Of a stretch of DNA of 64,000 nucleotides, positions 1-12,700 are shown in pieces. Below the pieces are notes generated by a model. The model had not been told where the DNA came from, made no database searches, and saw nothing but the letters and a program-made list of their open reading frames with translations. Source of the DNA: Cercis canadensis (Eukaryota > Streptophyta > Magnoliopsida > Fabales > Fabaceae); contig QAOA01005944.1 in assembly GCA_003255065.1 (NCBI GenBank), positions 372,001 to 436,000 of the forward strand. The letters are read 5' to 3'. Position 1 is the stretch's first letter. Every line of letters starts with the position of its first letter. The translations under genes were made by a program, and so were the position numbers.

Positions 1-491
1 TGGAAGAGACATCAGACATCAAAATAGACAAACCCATCAAACAGTTGACGGTGCAAACAAACAATAGCATAGAGTCAAAGACTACAGAAACCACAGAAAA
101 ACCAAGAAAGCTTAAACAACTGCACTATAATATAGTTAAACAAATTAAAACAATCAATAATGAAGAAAGGACACTAGTGATATTAATTAATGGAGTGGAC
201 TCATTTAGATAATAGATACAAAATTGGAAGAGGAAAGTGGATAAAGGAATGTGTTAAAAAATAACAGTGATGAGTCGGAGAGAGAAGAGAAGAGGAGCTT
301 GTGATAGTGAAAAGTGGTTTTGCGAAAACAACAAAGAAACCACAGGAAGGTTAGCAGTAATAATGGCTCTTTCTCGGAAATAGAGGCATTGTCCGAAAAT
401 GAATTCAAACAGCAAGTTGAAGGAGAAGATGATGAGAGGGGCCAAAACCCCTTTAAGTGTGAAACCCTTTTCTTTATTCTCCTCACTTCAC

Positions 492-675
492 TATAAAAGG
501 GCTCCAAACCCTTCATTCTTCTCCATTCAATCCCCATTCTAATTCATTTTGCTCAAGAGATTCTTTCATCTTTTGCGTTTGTTGTGTTGCCTGCACTTTG
601 TTTCTTGTGTTAATCTTCTGTATTTGCCTCATTTGCTTTGTTTCCTCCTCCAGTTTCTGGCTTTTCAAATCCAAG
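492..675 (+). promoter_or_regulatory. Distal TATA box and candidate leader exon for sucrose synthase
   Basis: A good TATA box (TATAAAAG, 492-499) is followed by a CT-rich leader without a long reading frame and by a splice donor at 676 (CCAAG then GTAACC). The next plausible acceptor in front of a start codon is TTGCAG at 3283-3288, two bases before the sucrose synthase ATG. That would make a leader intron of about 2.6 kb. A second TATA/leader/donor unit lies at 2279-2370, so this one is either an alternative distal promoter or the 5' end of another transcript. Inference from motifs only. Confidence 0.45.
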
Positions 676-2278
676 GTAACCCAACTTGCTATTTATCTAT
701 AAAATTCATATATAAATTACAGAGTTAAGTCTTGTTATTGTCGACATTTGCATGAAGAGAAGTTGTCATATAGTCACTCTCATTACCATAGCTGAATTAT
801 TTATTTTGGAGCATATTCTTGACAGATCTTGCTCATCATGCCCACAATATCTAATTATTGATACGCTCTTGTTCTCAGTGCTTATATTATATTATCCATC
901 TATACTTATGTGCTACACGTACACTTTTCTCAGTGCATACTGCATAGTGCATAAATAATGTAAGTAGCTAGCAAAAGGCTGGGCCACATTTTTAATTAAC
1001 ACGAACTCCAAGAGCTAGGCATGGGTTTAGTATGTAACACCAAAAAATCGTTGCTTGTGATGATCACCACAATGTTGCATATTTTTATACTCAGAAATTG
1101 TTATATTGTGATTTTTTTTTATTTGTGTTATATTGTGAATTTAGATTAAATTAAGTTGCTTAATTTTTTTTAGTAAATTTAATTTAATTTTACAGAATAC
1201 AAATTTAAATATACCTATANATTCAATTTAATTTTACAGAATACAAATTTAAATATATCTATAATAACAAAAAATGAGTATGAGAGTTGTACGTCTATTT
1301 GACACTATTGCAATGCACCCTGCGACTATATCTACCATGCATTTAAAATAAACAATAAATCACATTTTCTGCCAAGAAAAAGATGAAGATTTTTGCAAAC
1401 TTACATCATTACAGTTCTCACTTTTCACTCACATACACACCTCCCTCAAATTAGTAGTAAAATGCCCTTTTTATATACATTAAAATTTATGGATTTGGGT
1501 TTTTTTTTTTTAAAGTAAGAGATATACTTTAGAGAATAAAATACATTTAGATAACCATCAATAAAAAACTTTAGAAAGTGAATTTAATTTTTTTATTATA
1601 AATTATCATCTAAATGCATGCACTTTATTAAAATATCAATCGTTAATTTTTTTATTAACATTTATACTCTTATAATTTATTCTTTAAAAAATTTAAATTA
1701 TAAATGATCATTTAAAATATCATAAAAAGCAAAGAAAATAACATTTTAAGGGGATAGGAAGCATATTCGCTTCAAAACTTTCTTCCTCTCCAAGCCTCCA
1801 AGTTGTTCATTAATTCTGTTTGGATAGGTGTAAATTGGGAGAAAAGAAAATTCGAGAAAAATAGCTTTATTTCTTGGGCGAATGGGTGACAAAAGACATG
1901 ATGAAATATTTTGCTGTAATGGATAATTTTCTTAAGCACCAACGGCTTGTAAATTTTGGGCAAGTCCTTTATTTTCTCGATTGTGTAATATTTGCATAGT
2001 TGACTAAATTCGCGTATATCTCTAAAGTCAATACAGATTATGATACATAGGTGGGTAGAAAGTTTACATTTTACATAGTGCAGTTACTAAATTACCCTTG
2101 GCCGCTAATCGCTTGGTGGGGTAAAGAAAGAAGAGAGAGAAAAATATTTTTGACCACTAGTGAATTTCTTACAATTTTCTTTCCTTTTCCTTTTCCATTT
2201 TTTCTTTTTATTTATTTTTTTATTTTTTCTTTTGTACGTTTTCTACGAGTTTTCTCTTTCTGTTTCGCGCTCCTTGTC
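676..2278. other. AT-rich non-coding stretch with one contig-join N
   Basis: No credible gene is seen. A single N at 1220 is flanked by two nearly identical copies of about 41 bp, which suggests overlapping contig ends joined without merging. If the distal leader exon is real, this stretch is part of a long leader intron. Confidence 0.5.
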
Positions 2279-2480
2279 TATAAATTGCCTCCACCACCTC
2301 CTCTGTTTCCATTCATTCATTTCCCCTTCTCCTTCCCCATCTCTATTTTGCGTTTATTCTGTTTCTATAGGTATTTGCTTTTCTTTCTCTTGTTTCTCTT
2401 CTTTTATGTTCTTATTTCGTTTTTCTTTCTCTTTTCTCTCTGCTTTGTTTTTCTTCTTTTGCTCACTTTCCCCTGTTTGG
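2160..2480 (+). promoter_or_regulatory. Proximal promoter and leader exon of sucrose synthase in a pyrimidine tract
   Basis: A strongly T/C-biased tract contains TATAAAT at 2279-2285. The leader that follows ends at 2370 with a donor (CTATAG then GTATTT at 2371). Splicing to the acceptor before 3289 gives a leader intron of about 920 bp. A leader intron of this order is usual for plant SUS genes (family knowledge), which favours this as the main promoter. Long reading frames in the tract are low-complexity Phe/Leu/Ser translations and are not genes. Confidence 0.55.
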
Positions 2481-3290
2481 GATACCACTGCTATAGCTCC
2501 TGTCTCAGATAGATCTACTTCTCTGCATGCTCATTGTATAGCATAGCAACCACTGGATCAGAATCTCTGGCCTGATCCAGGGACTGTAGAAATTTTCATG
2601 GTCTACTTTTTTTTTTTAATTTCCATTTCAGAAGCCAAACAGTGTCTGGGGATGCTGTCTTTTGAAATTAAGCTCATTTTACTTGGAAAATTTACTATTC
2701 TGAAGACTAGAACTCTGTTTCTGGGAATGGGGTTCTGTCGGTTGGCTGGTTTTTCCCTATTTTTCCTGCACAAAGAAAACCATGCCCAAGTTCAATTTTT
2801 GTGTCACAAACTAAAAACTTTAGCTTTTTCTACAACCTGGCCTTGACAAAGAACTTCTTTGTTGGTTTCTCATTATTAAATGACGGACTACTCTGCCAGC
2901 CCAGTGTAACTCACGGTTACAGAATTTTAACTCTGCTTTACTGAATTTTTATATTTTTTTAACTAAAGTCGAAGCACTTTATTTTCCGGCAACCACTTCG
3001 CTTGATATCACATTTAATTGAATTAAATAATTTGGCTACGCTACTGAAGAAACTGGATCGTGCAATTGTTCTTTTGCACTATGTGAGGCAGAAATCTTAG
3101 TTCATTAAAGGAACAAAATCTGCAATTAAATTTTATTTTTTCATAGACAGGTGGTTGGTGTGGGTGGTGGGTAGGTCTTGAATTTTGAATTTTCACATTG
3201 TTTATGGGCTTTTTGACTTTCTAGTGATTAACCTTATCTTTTCATTAAGTATAATCTGGATCTGTTTCTTACACTGGTTTTCTTGCAGCA

Positions 3291-6200
3291 ATGGCCGGCG
3301 ATCGTTTGACCCGTGTTCACAGTCTCCGTGAGAGGCTCGATGAGACTCTCACAGCTCACAGAAACGAGATTTTGGCCCTTCTCTCAAGGTGACTGATTTG
3401 ATCATAGACTCCAGGCACTGTTTTGAGCACATTCTTTCTCTTACAAACACTGAAAATTTTTATTTTTATGGGTTTGAAGGATCGAAGCCAAGGGCAAGGG
3501 AATTCTGCAACACCACCAGGTGATTGCTGAGTTCGAAGAGATCCCAGAAGAGAACAGACAGAAACTCACTGATGGGGCCTTTGGAGAAGTTTTGAGATCC
3601 ACCCAGGTAAAATTTTAGATTAGTTTAGCCTTAGGAGATTTTATGATTAGTGGGTTTTGTTGTTTATTCTGGTTCGTTTGGTTTGTTTACTATAGGAAGC
3701 TATAGTTTTGCCACCATGGGTTGCCCTGGCTGTTCGTCCAAGGCCTGGTGTTTGGGAGTATCTGAGAGTGAACGTGCACGCACTTGTTGTCGAGGAGTTG
3801 GGTGCTCCTGAGTATCTGCGCTTCAAGGAGGAGCTTGTTGATGGAGGGTAAGGGTTTGAATTTCTACTGCAGAGTGGTGATTGTAATTTTTGTTATGTTA
3901 GTGAAATTAACTGGTTTGATCTCACTCTTAATGCAGTTCTAATGGCAACTTTGTGCTTGAGTTGGACTTTGAGCCATTCACTGCCTCTTTCCCCCGCCCA
4001 ACTCTCAACAAGTCAATTGGGAATGGAGTGGAGTTCCTCAACCGCCACCTCTCTGCAAAGCTCTTCCATGACAAGGAGAGCATGCTCCCACTTCTCGAAT
4101 TCCTCAGAGTTCACAGCGTCAAGGGAAAGGTATAATTTTTAGTGTATGTTTGTGAATTATGCAAATTAGCTGAGGCATGCTTTAGAATGAGTTTACTGAA
4201 CAAAGCTTTGTTTCTTGTGTAGACCTTGATGTTGAATGATAGAATTCAGAACTTGAATTCTCTTCAATATGTTCTAAGGAAAGCAGAGGAGTATCTTACT
4301 ACACTTCCTGCTCAAACACCCTACTCCGAATTCGAACACAAATTCCAGGAGATTGGTCTGGAGAGAGGGTGGGGTGACACCGCAGAGCGTGTCCTGGAGA
4401 TGATCCAGCTTCTCTTGGATCTTCTTGAGGCACCTGACCCTTGCACCCTTGAGACATTCCTTGGAAGAATCCCCATGGTCTTCAATGTTGTCATCCTTTC
4501 TCCCCATGGTTACTTTGCACAGGACAATGTCTTGGGGTACCCTGACACTGGTGGCCAAGTTGTTTACATCTTGGATCAAGTTCGTGCTTTGGAGAATGAG
4601 ATGCTCCAACGCATTAAGCAGCAAGGCTTAGATATCACCCCTCGTATTCTCATTGTATGTTCTTGTACAATTAGTTCCTTTATTCAGAATGTTTTTGGAT
4701 ATTTCTCTAATCAAATCTTGTTGGCTGGTGCTATTAAATGCAGATTACCCGTCTTCTTCCTGATGCAGTAGGAACCACCTGTGGCCAACGTCTTGAGAAA
4801 GTTTTCGGTACCGAGCACACCCACATTCTTCGTGTTCCCTTCAGAAATGAGAAGGGAATTGTTCGCAGATGGATCTCAAGATTTGAAGTCTGGCCCTACT
4901 TGGAAACTTACACTGAGGTAAATTTCGGAGTCTTAGTCAATTGGATCAACCATTTTGTTGCTTTAACATGATTCTAATATCCAAATTATGCTCTTGGTTA
5001 TTAGGATGTTGTTCATGAGCTTGCTAAGGAGTTGCAAGGCAAGCCGGATCTCATCATTGGAAACTACAGTGATGGAAACATTGTTGCATCTTTGTTAGCA
5101 CACAAATTAGGTGTAACTCAGGTTTGTGCACATGATCCTTACAGATATCTAGTTACAAGTGTCACCTTTTGCTTACTATATTTTGAAACTCAGGGGCCTT
5201 ATTTCTTTACCTTGTTTGCCTATTGCAGTGTACCATTGCTCATGCACTTGAGAAGACCAAATACCCTGACTCTGACATTTACTGGAAGAAATTTGAAGAG
5301 AAATATCACTTCTCATGCCAATTTACAGCTGATCTTTTTGCAATGAACCACACTGACTTTATCATCACCAGTACCTTCCAAGAGATTGCTGGAAGGTGAT
5401 GATCATTGATCAATCCTTCATTCCCCATAATTGTTGTCATTGCACAATTTATGTATTAAGTTGCTTACTGAAATTTTTTGTATTCCTTTGTTACAGCAAG
5501 GACACTGTTGGACAGTATGAGAGCCACACTGCCTTCACCCTTCCCGGCCTTTACCGCGTTGTCCATGGTATTGATGTGTTCGATCCAAAGTTCAACATTG
5601 TCTCCCCTGGAGCTGATATGAGTGTCTACTTCCCATACACTGAAACCAAGAAGAGGTTGACATCCTTCCACCCCGAGATCGAAGAGCTTCTCTACAGCTC
5701 AGTGGAGAATGAGGAGCACATGTTAGTTTCCCTCCATTCCTCATAATATTCTCAATTCTCTTCACATTGTGATAGAAAATGTTACTCTTTACTAATCTAT
5801 TTCAATTCAATTGTAACAGTTGCGTATTGAAGGACCGCAACAAGCCAATTATCTTCACCATGGCAAGATTGGACCGTGTGAAGAACATCACAGGACTTGT
5901 TGAGTGGTATGGTAAGAATGCCCGGCTCCGTGAGCTGGTGAACCTTGTTGTTGTTGCCGGAGACAGGAGAAAGGAGTCTAAGGACTTGGAAGAGAAAGCT
6001 GAGATGAAGAAGATGTATGGCCTCATTGAGACCTACAAGTTGAATGGCCAATTCAGATGGATTTCATCTCAGATGAACAGAGTGAGGAATGGTGAGCTCT
6101 ACCGTGTCATTTGTGACACCAGGGGAGCTTTTGTGCAGCCTGCTCTTTATGAAGCTTTTGGTTTGACTGTTGTTGAGGCCATGACTTGTGGCTTGCCGAC

Positions 6201-6746
6201 ATTTGCTACCTGCAATGGTGGTCCTGCTGAGATCATTGTCCATGGAAAATCTGGATTCAACATTGACCCCTACCATGGCGATCGCGCCGCTGAGACCCTT
6301 GTTGAGTTCTTTGAGAAGACAAAGGCAGACCCATCTCACTGGGATGCTATCTCCCAGGGTGGTCTCAAGCGTATCCATGAGAAGTAAGCAAATTGCTCTA
6401 ATTACCATTAACTTGTTTATACTCAGTCTTCCTCTTCATTGTATAATTGACCTTTGCTTTGCCTTTTATAGGTACACATGGCAAATCTACTCTCAGAGGC
6501 TTCTCACTCTCACCGGAGTCTATGGCTTCTGGAAGCATGTGTCCAACCTTGACCGACTCGAGAGCCGCCGTTACCTCGAGATGTTCTATGCCCTCAAGTA
6601 CCGCAAGTTGGTATGTTTCTTCTCCCATTGCCTCGTTCAATTGCTTGCTTTGACATATAATGTAAACATACTTCAATTTCCTAATGTCATGTTATTCTTT
6701 TGTGACCTTTCAGGCTGAGTCTGTTCCCCTTGCCATTGAAGAGTAA
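3291..6746 (+). CDS. SUS1: Sucrose synthase, SUS1 type (806 aa, 12 coding exons)
   Basis: Cytosolic glycosyltransferase that reversibly converts sucrose and UDP to UDP-glucose and fructose, feeding cell wall, starch and respiration. I read coding exons at 3291-3388, 3480-3606, 3696-3847, 3937-4129, 4223-4654, 4744-4917, 5005-5121, 5229-5395, 5497-5721, 5820-6383, 6472-6610 and 6714-6746, all with GT-AG introns and consistent phase. The joined product is 806 aa, the usual length for the SUS1 clade. The N-terminus carries the LTRVHS phosphorylation context (Ser11). The sucrose synthase N-terminal domain spans about 1-275 and the GT-B glycosyltransferase domain follows, with GGQVVY near residue 300 and the E-X7-E motif at E673 and E681. 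The start codon lies two bases after the leader-intron acceptor, as in other SUS genes. No lesion was seen. The clade is assigned from length, N-terminus and the absence of a C-terminal extension; the exact paralogue number is not certain. Confidence 0.97.
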
Positions 6747-9701
6747 ATGAAGGCTCAAGAGTATATATAGAGATATGCAAGAACCGGCTTTGGTCATTTG
6801 GAGTTTTGCTGAGTCTCTATAAATAATGTCAATTGATTTTGATATTGTGATTAGAAAAAAGAAAAAAAAAAAAGAAAAAGAAGTGTCTTGTATGTTCTTT
6901 TCTTATTGAATCTGCTTTGCAATCTATGAATTTTGGGCGTTTAGCCCCTCAATTCAATTTTAAGCTCTCCCTTCTTTACCCTGATGTCCACATTCTCCTT
7001 CAACTTCCCTTCTATGATACTAATTGTAGTTCCTTTTCTTTATCTTCGAAACATCAAAATTATCATGACCGAGTTAAGGGAAAAATCATATATATAACTA
7101 CAGAGGAGACCAAGTAACAGCTTTGCTCTAACAATTCTACTTCACTAGTGGCAAAGTAACTAAAAAAGAGGCAAAATAATAGTTTTACTCTAACTAGTCC
7201 ACTTCACTAGTGGCAAAGTAACCAAAAAAGAGGCAAAATAACAGCTGTACTCTGCCTAGTCCACTTCACTAGTGGCAAAGTAACTCCTTTTTAGCTGGGT
7301 TTATGTGTTGGGGCGTTCTTGTAGTTGTATCAGAATTGTTTGGTGCTCCTCTTTTCCTATGGGCAAAGTGCCCTTAAGGTAACAAATAGCCAATTTAAGG
7401 TGGAAAACTAGGCCATCTTATATTCTTGTTTCTTGGCTGTTCACTTCAGTCAACAAATGCTGCTGTGAATTGTTAGTCTCTCCTTTTGTTTCCTTCTTAT
7501 GAGACACACACAGTGAGAGGAGCATCTTTTGTGTAACAGTTTTTATCTCAACTAGTTCCATCTAGAGATGATTGACTAGAAAGCTTGCTGAGGATGAATT
7601 AGTAATTGGTCATGTTGATTTCAATAACTTGACTTGATTAAAGCCTCAGGTTAGTGGGCCCTTGTGGCCATTACTTCATTCCTTTTTTTCTTTTTCTTGT
7701 CATCACCTAAATTCAGCAACCATTTTTCCCGCTGAATTTCCTATAACCAGTTACTTGGGCAGTTGCCGGGTGCACTTCACTTGCTGGTCTCGGTTTTTAT
7801 TTTTCATTTTTTCAGTTTAAAGACTTTCCAGTCACTGGAAAAAAAAAATGAACAGGTCGAAGACAAAAGAAAATGTTAGAATTGTTTTAAAAATTATATT
7901 ATTTAACAAAATAAAGATTTTTTTATTAAATATATATAAATAAATAATTCTTGATAGTAAAGATTTGTCTTAACTGCAATATTAACATTTTGCATGAAAG
8001 TTTCTCTTTTGTCAATAAATATACCGTAATGTATTATCCATTTAGTTAATTTTCAAATCTAGAATTCAATTTTGTAGGTAATAATATTGCTCTTAATTTT
8101 ATTTAGTTATTTAAAAATATAAAAGGGAAGGAAAAGGGCAAAAAAAAAAAAACTTGAATAGTGTCATTCTCTCATCCATTTATTTTGACAGTTGGGTTAA
8201 CCAACCTCTTGCTTTTGGGCCTTTTTTCTCTGTTGTGGTTGCTCTGCAAACCTTTTAGGGTAAGGGGCAGATAGTGACCCACTATCTTTTTTATTGCCCC
8301 CTCGATTGATGGGGTTGGGTTAGGTTGGGATCAATCATCAATGAACCATCAAATTTTAGTAATAATAAAATCGTTACGTGTCGGAAAATAAAATCTATGT
8401 GGGTTATGGTGAGTTTGATATTGTCATTGCTTTATAGAAGTTGTCATATTCTACTTTTCAATGTAAATTTTAAATTATTTGGACTTTGGTTAGATAGTTG
8501 AGAGAGTGAACATTTGAGTAAAAGTTTGAAGTTTAAGTTGTATTACTTTCTAATATTTATTTAAAAAATATAAATGTAGTACTTGGTGTAACTTACATAT
8601 AACTCCAGTAATAATGATGAGATAGTTTTTTTTTGTTTTTCATTACATAAGAACATAATGTGCTAGAAAAAGAAAGAAGAGCATTCAACAAAAATATAAC
8701 TATTGGAATAAAAAATTTTACTTCCTATAGCAAAAAAATGTGCCACCAGACCAAAAAGTTATTGACATGATAAAATAGGATTAGTATAAAGATCATAAAC
8801 TTAATTGATCTGAATTGCAGAGACAATGTAGGGTGCAGTGATATTAATATGGATATGATTAACACAACCTCATCTTCTTGCACTCGATCAAATCTTTCTG
8901 CTTCCTGCACCAACGCTTATGGAACAGCTACTTCTCTTTCGCCTAATCTATCTTGCTTATTATTACCACAGTAAACTTTGTTGTTTCCATTGATTGGCTC
9001 TCTTCAGCCAGTTATGCTTTTTGCAAACTAATTTTTCAATGGAAGAACAGTCTTATAACAGGGCAACTTTTTAGAAGTCTATTCATTTCAATTTTCAACA
9101 TGGGAAGAGTAACTAACATTTAAAATGGATTCACAATTCTATTGCTTTGCTTTGTAAATATTGCAGTTACTTGTTACAGTGTTACAATGTAGATCCGCCT
9201 CTAATAAAGGACAAAAGAGGGAGGAAAAAAACTGTACATTGGCTCCTATATCCTGCAGCATTTTGCGTTCTGGTGAACTGTAGTAATACAACTAACAAAA
9301 CTTACTTACAGTAACCACTGTACACTCTGATTCCGTGAAGTACAAAAAGTGCTTTTCACAAACCTATTACCTTCTACATACAAAAATGACCTAGTACATC
9401 AAAACTTACAACCACACCACATCATACTATGATTGGTGCGTTAAGATGATAAATATAGCATAAAACTTCAAGAGCTGGTGAAGCCCTTAATTCTCCAAAG
9501 CTTCATCTTTCTTTTGTTTGTCTTTCCATTACTTTCTCTCCAATTCTCATTTTCCTAATTCACAGTAGAAGAAAAACTCGGACCTGGCATTACGGCAGAG
9601 TCAAAATGCCCCATCAACCACTTCCACTTTGGCCATAGTGAAAACCATGAAGGCCTCACCAAATTAGCAAATGTAGTGTTCATCACCAATGAATTTTCTC
9701 T
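6747..9701. other. Intergenic spacer with the 3' ends of two converging genes
   Basis: It begins with the sucrose synthase 3' UTR (about 6747-6930, with T- and A-rich stretches) and ends with the 3' UTR of the converging minus-strand gene, whose stop at 9702 overlaps an AATAAA. Apart from the tandem repeat at 7103-7285 I see no gene or RNA in it. Confidence 0.6.
7103..7285. repeat. Three tandem copies of a 62-bp unit
   Basis: The core TTCACTAGTGGCAAAGTAAC recurs at 7141, 7203 and 7265, exactly 62 bp apart, with a few substitutions between units. The part before 7141 is the incomplete first unit. No coding potential. Confidence 0.85.
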
Positions 9702-12700
9702 TTATTCCTGAACTTCTTGTTTTTGTGAAGTCTGTCTGGGGTAGAGGAGTAATGCCAATATAAAAGAAAATAACAAACCAACTATCCCACTAAATGGTTG
9801 GAATGGATGAGTCCCAGTTATCCAAGGAGGAAAGTTTCCCATATAAGTTAGAAAACCACCCTTTTGCAAGATAAAATTGGATGCCAGCATCCCTGCGCGT
9901 AGCCCAATTGGAATGGCGAGGTTGCCCCCATTTCTCTGTCGAGCACCTGATAGAGCCAAAGATAAAAGCCAAAGAGCTGGAATTGATTGTAGAGACCTGA
10001 AACCCCACCAAAAAGAAGATAGCATTTAGACTTGAAAAAAAAAAAGATATTTGCAGCAAATTCAGGGAACCTTCTTTTTATGTAATCCCAGGTGTGAAAA
10101 CTGGAAAGTAAATTGCCTGACGTTTTGCATAAAAAAACACAATTCAGGAATAAGGACAAAGTCACAAAGAGGAAGGTTCCTAAACTTCAAAAATAAGAGT
10201 AATTAGCAAACATACCAAAAACACCATGGAACTGGCAAAGATTTATACCTAAGAATATCCAAAATATAATGCATGAAATCTAAATAGACAAAGCATGACT
10301 CTAGAAAGAAAACAAACCTCTGAAATAAGGAAAATGCTAGCCCTGAAATGATAATTCCTCGATGATATCCAAAATCAACCGCAATTTCTTGGGGCAACCA
10401 TGACCTGAAAAACAATTCTTCCACAAGAGCAATAGCAGTTGCCATTACAGTCCCTTGAGCAACCAGCATAACCGTTTGTCCACACACTTTGAGCCAAGTC
10501 GTGACATCTAAAGAAGGTGCAACAGGAGGCCAAGAGAAGCTTGCACAACCAAGAGACACATTTACAGCTTGGATTGAGAAGACAAGCATAATCCCCCCAA
10601 CCAAGCCCGTCAAAAAATCCAATATCTGCAGCAACGACTCAATCAGCTTATCTTCATAGTGGAGCAGTGCTAGTGAATAATGTGTTCAATAAAAAGCTGT
10701 TATTGTAAGAGAACCACTTGAGCTAAAAAATTAGGCCATCAAATAAGGGCTCAAAAAATGGGGGTGTGTGTATAAAACTCAAACACACCCTCTCATGTGA
10801 ATGCCCACTAGGCTTGAAACATAGCAAATTATTGAAAGTAAACACTTCATGGTCAGAAAATTTAAAAAAGAAAAACAAAAACATTCATATATACTGAAAT
10901 TTTATATTTTGTAAGACGGGGAAATAGGGATTGAACTCTTGACCATTTTGTCAACTAGGTCTTAGTACCATGTCAAATTACCACTTAAAGGTTAAGCTGT
11001 TAGTAAAGGCCCAACAACGGTATGTATACAAGTTCTTCCAGTCTAAAGACGTGCTTATTTTGTTGTGAAAAGTGTCTCCTCCCCCTCCCCTTCCCGGGAT
11101 CCTTCAGGCCCAGAAAATATTAGCACATCCTTCATAGTCAGCCTCCCTAAATTTTAATATATATTATCTCTGATAATAATTTTCTAATTTCAGTTTAAAT
11201 TTAGTCACTTAAATAAAGATGAAAATATCATAGTAACAACTGCATACACACATGTATACAGACATTCTTCAATACATGCTAATGACACTACTTCTAGACT
11301 TTTCGTCTGGTTTTTGTCTCAAATTTGTACCTTTGGTGATGATGTCATGTCCAGCCCATATTGCTCAAGTGGATTTTCGTACCCACGAGTTCTTTTTCCC
11401 CACAACATAACAAGTGTCATAATAGCAGTGTAGAGACCAATAACGCAAGCAAGCTCAGCTATTCTGGAAGGAGTATGAGTTGTCCAGCTCTGAACCAAAT
11501 ATGGAAGCAATGGAACAGCAATAGGAGACCATAGAACAAGGACCATGCCAACAAACGCAAAAATCCTAAAGGAGGAAAAGTAAAATTTGAGATTCAAGAA
11601 AATATATAAATTCACACTCAAGTAATTTTACTATGTTATCCTGCCTGCCACTTCCACATTTAAAACAAAGCGACATGCACCCAGAGTAAAGATCAGTAAT
11701 CTACTAATGTCCAAAAAGCAGCAATCAGCTAAAACAAATGATCAAGGTCACAATCAGGTAAATTCAATATTAACGTGACACATGACTACTCTCAACAAAG
11801 CCGCTACCAAAGAAGTCATAAAAAAGACAGTCGATTTTCCAAACTATAGCTTTCCAAAAGTTAACAGTGTTGGATCTCAACTAAAACTAACCTTTAGTTG
11901 TTATATTTTGTTGGAATCCCGGAAGTTATGGGATTGAATCAGGATTGACAATCAAGGAGAATGATTGACTTTCCGTATATAGCTCATTTAATAGGATAGC
12001 TATAAATCCCTTAGATTAAGCTGTATTTATTTGTAATTTCCTAGATTAGACTATTTCTGATTTTGAGGGATTGATTGGTTGTATCAAATCCCTATAAATT
12101 CACAGCTCCTTCAAAGGAAGCCAATACAGAATTTCTACATGGTATCAGAGCACCGATCCATGAACATGGAGAATTCTGAAAAAACAACCTCTGAAGTTGT
12201 ATCCTCCATGGCAAACCCTTCGGTGAGTGAGAGTTCCTCTCTTATGAGCTCCTCACTTGTCATCACCAACCACAAGTTAGATGGTAAAAATTTCCTCCAC
12301 TGGTCTCAATCTGTTCTTATGGTGATTAGAGGCCGTGGAAAAATGGGCTACCTCACTGGAGAAGCCAACAAGCCCAAAATTGATGATCCCACTTATGCAA
12401 TGTGGGAACTCAACAATTCCATTGTGATGTCATGGCTCATCAATTCGATGGAGCCTCACATCAGCAGAACCTACCTTCTTTTCAAGACAGCAAAAGCCAT
12501 ATGGGATGCTGTCAAGGAAAACTACTCTGATCTAGAGAATGCCTCCCAAGTTTTTGAGATCAAGATTAAACTCAAAGACACTCGGCAGGGCAACCTTGAT
12601 GTCACCAGCTACTATAACTCTCTAAAGGTATTATGGCAGGAGCTGGATCTGTTTTATGAAGCAGATTGGGGAGATGTTGATGATCACATCCAGTTCAAAG

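Noticed and set aside
2051..2546. Two long overlapping reading frames, 153 and 128 codons
   Set aside because: Phe/Leu/Ser/Pro translations of a T/C-rich tract; no domain, and they overlap the SUS promoter and leader.
7103..7285. CRISPR-like array
   Set aside because: Units are contiguous 62-bp tandem copies without distinct spacers, in a plant genome.
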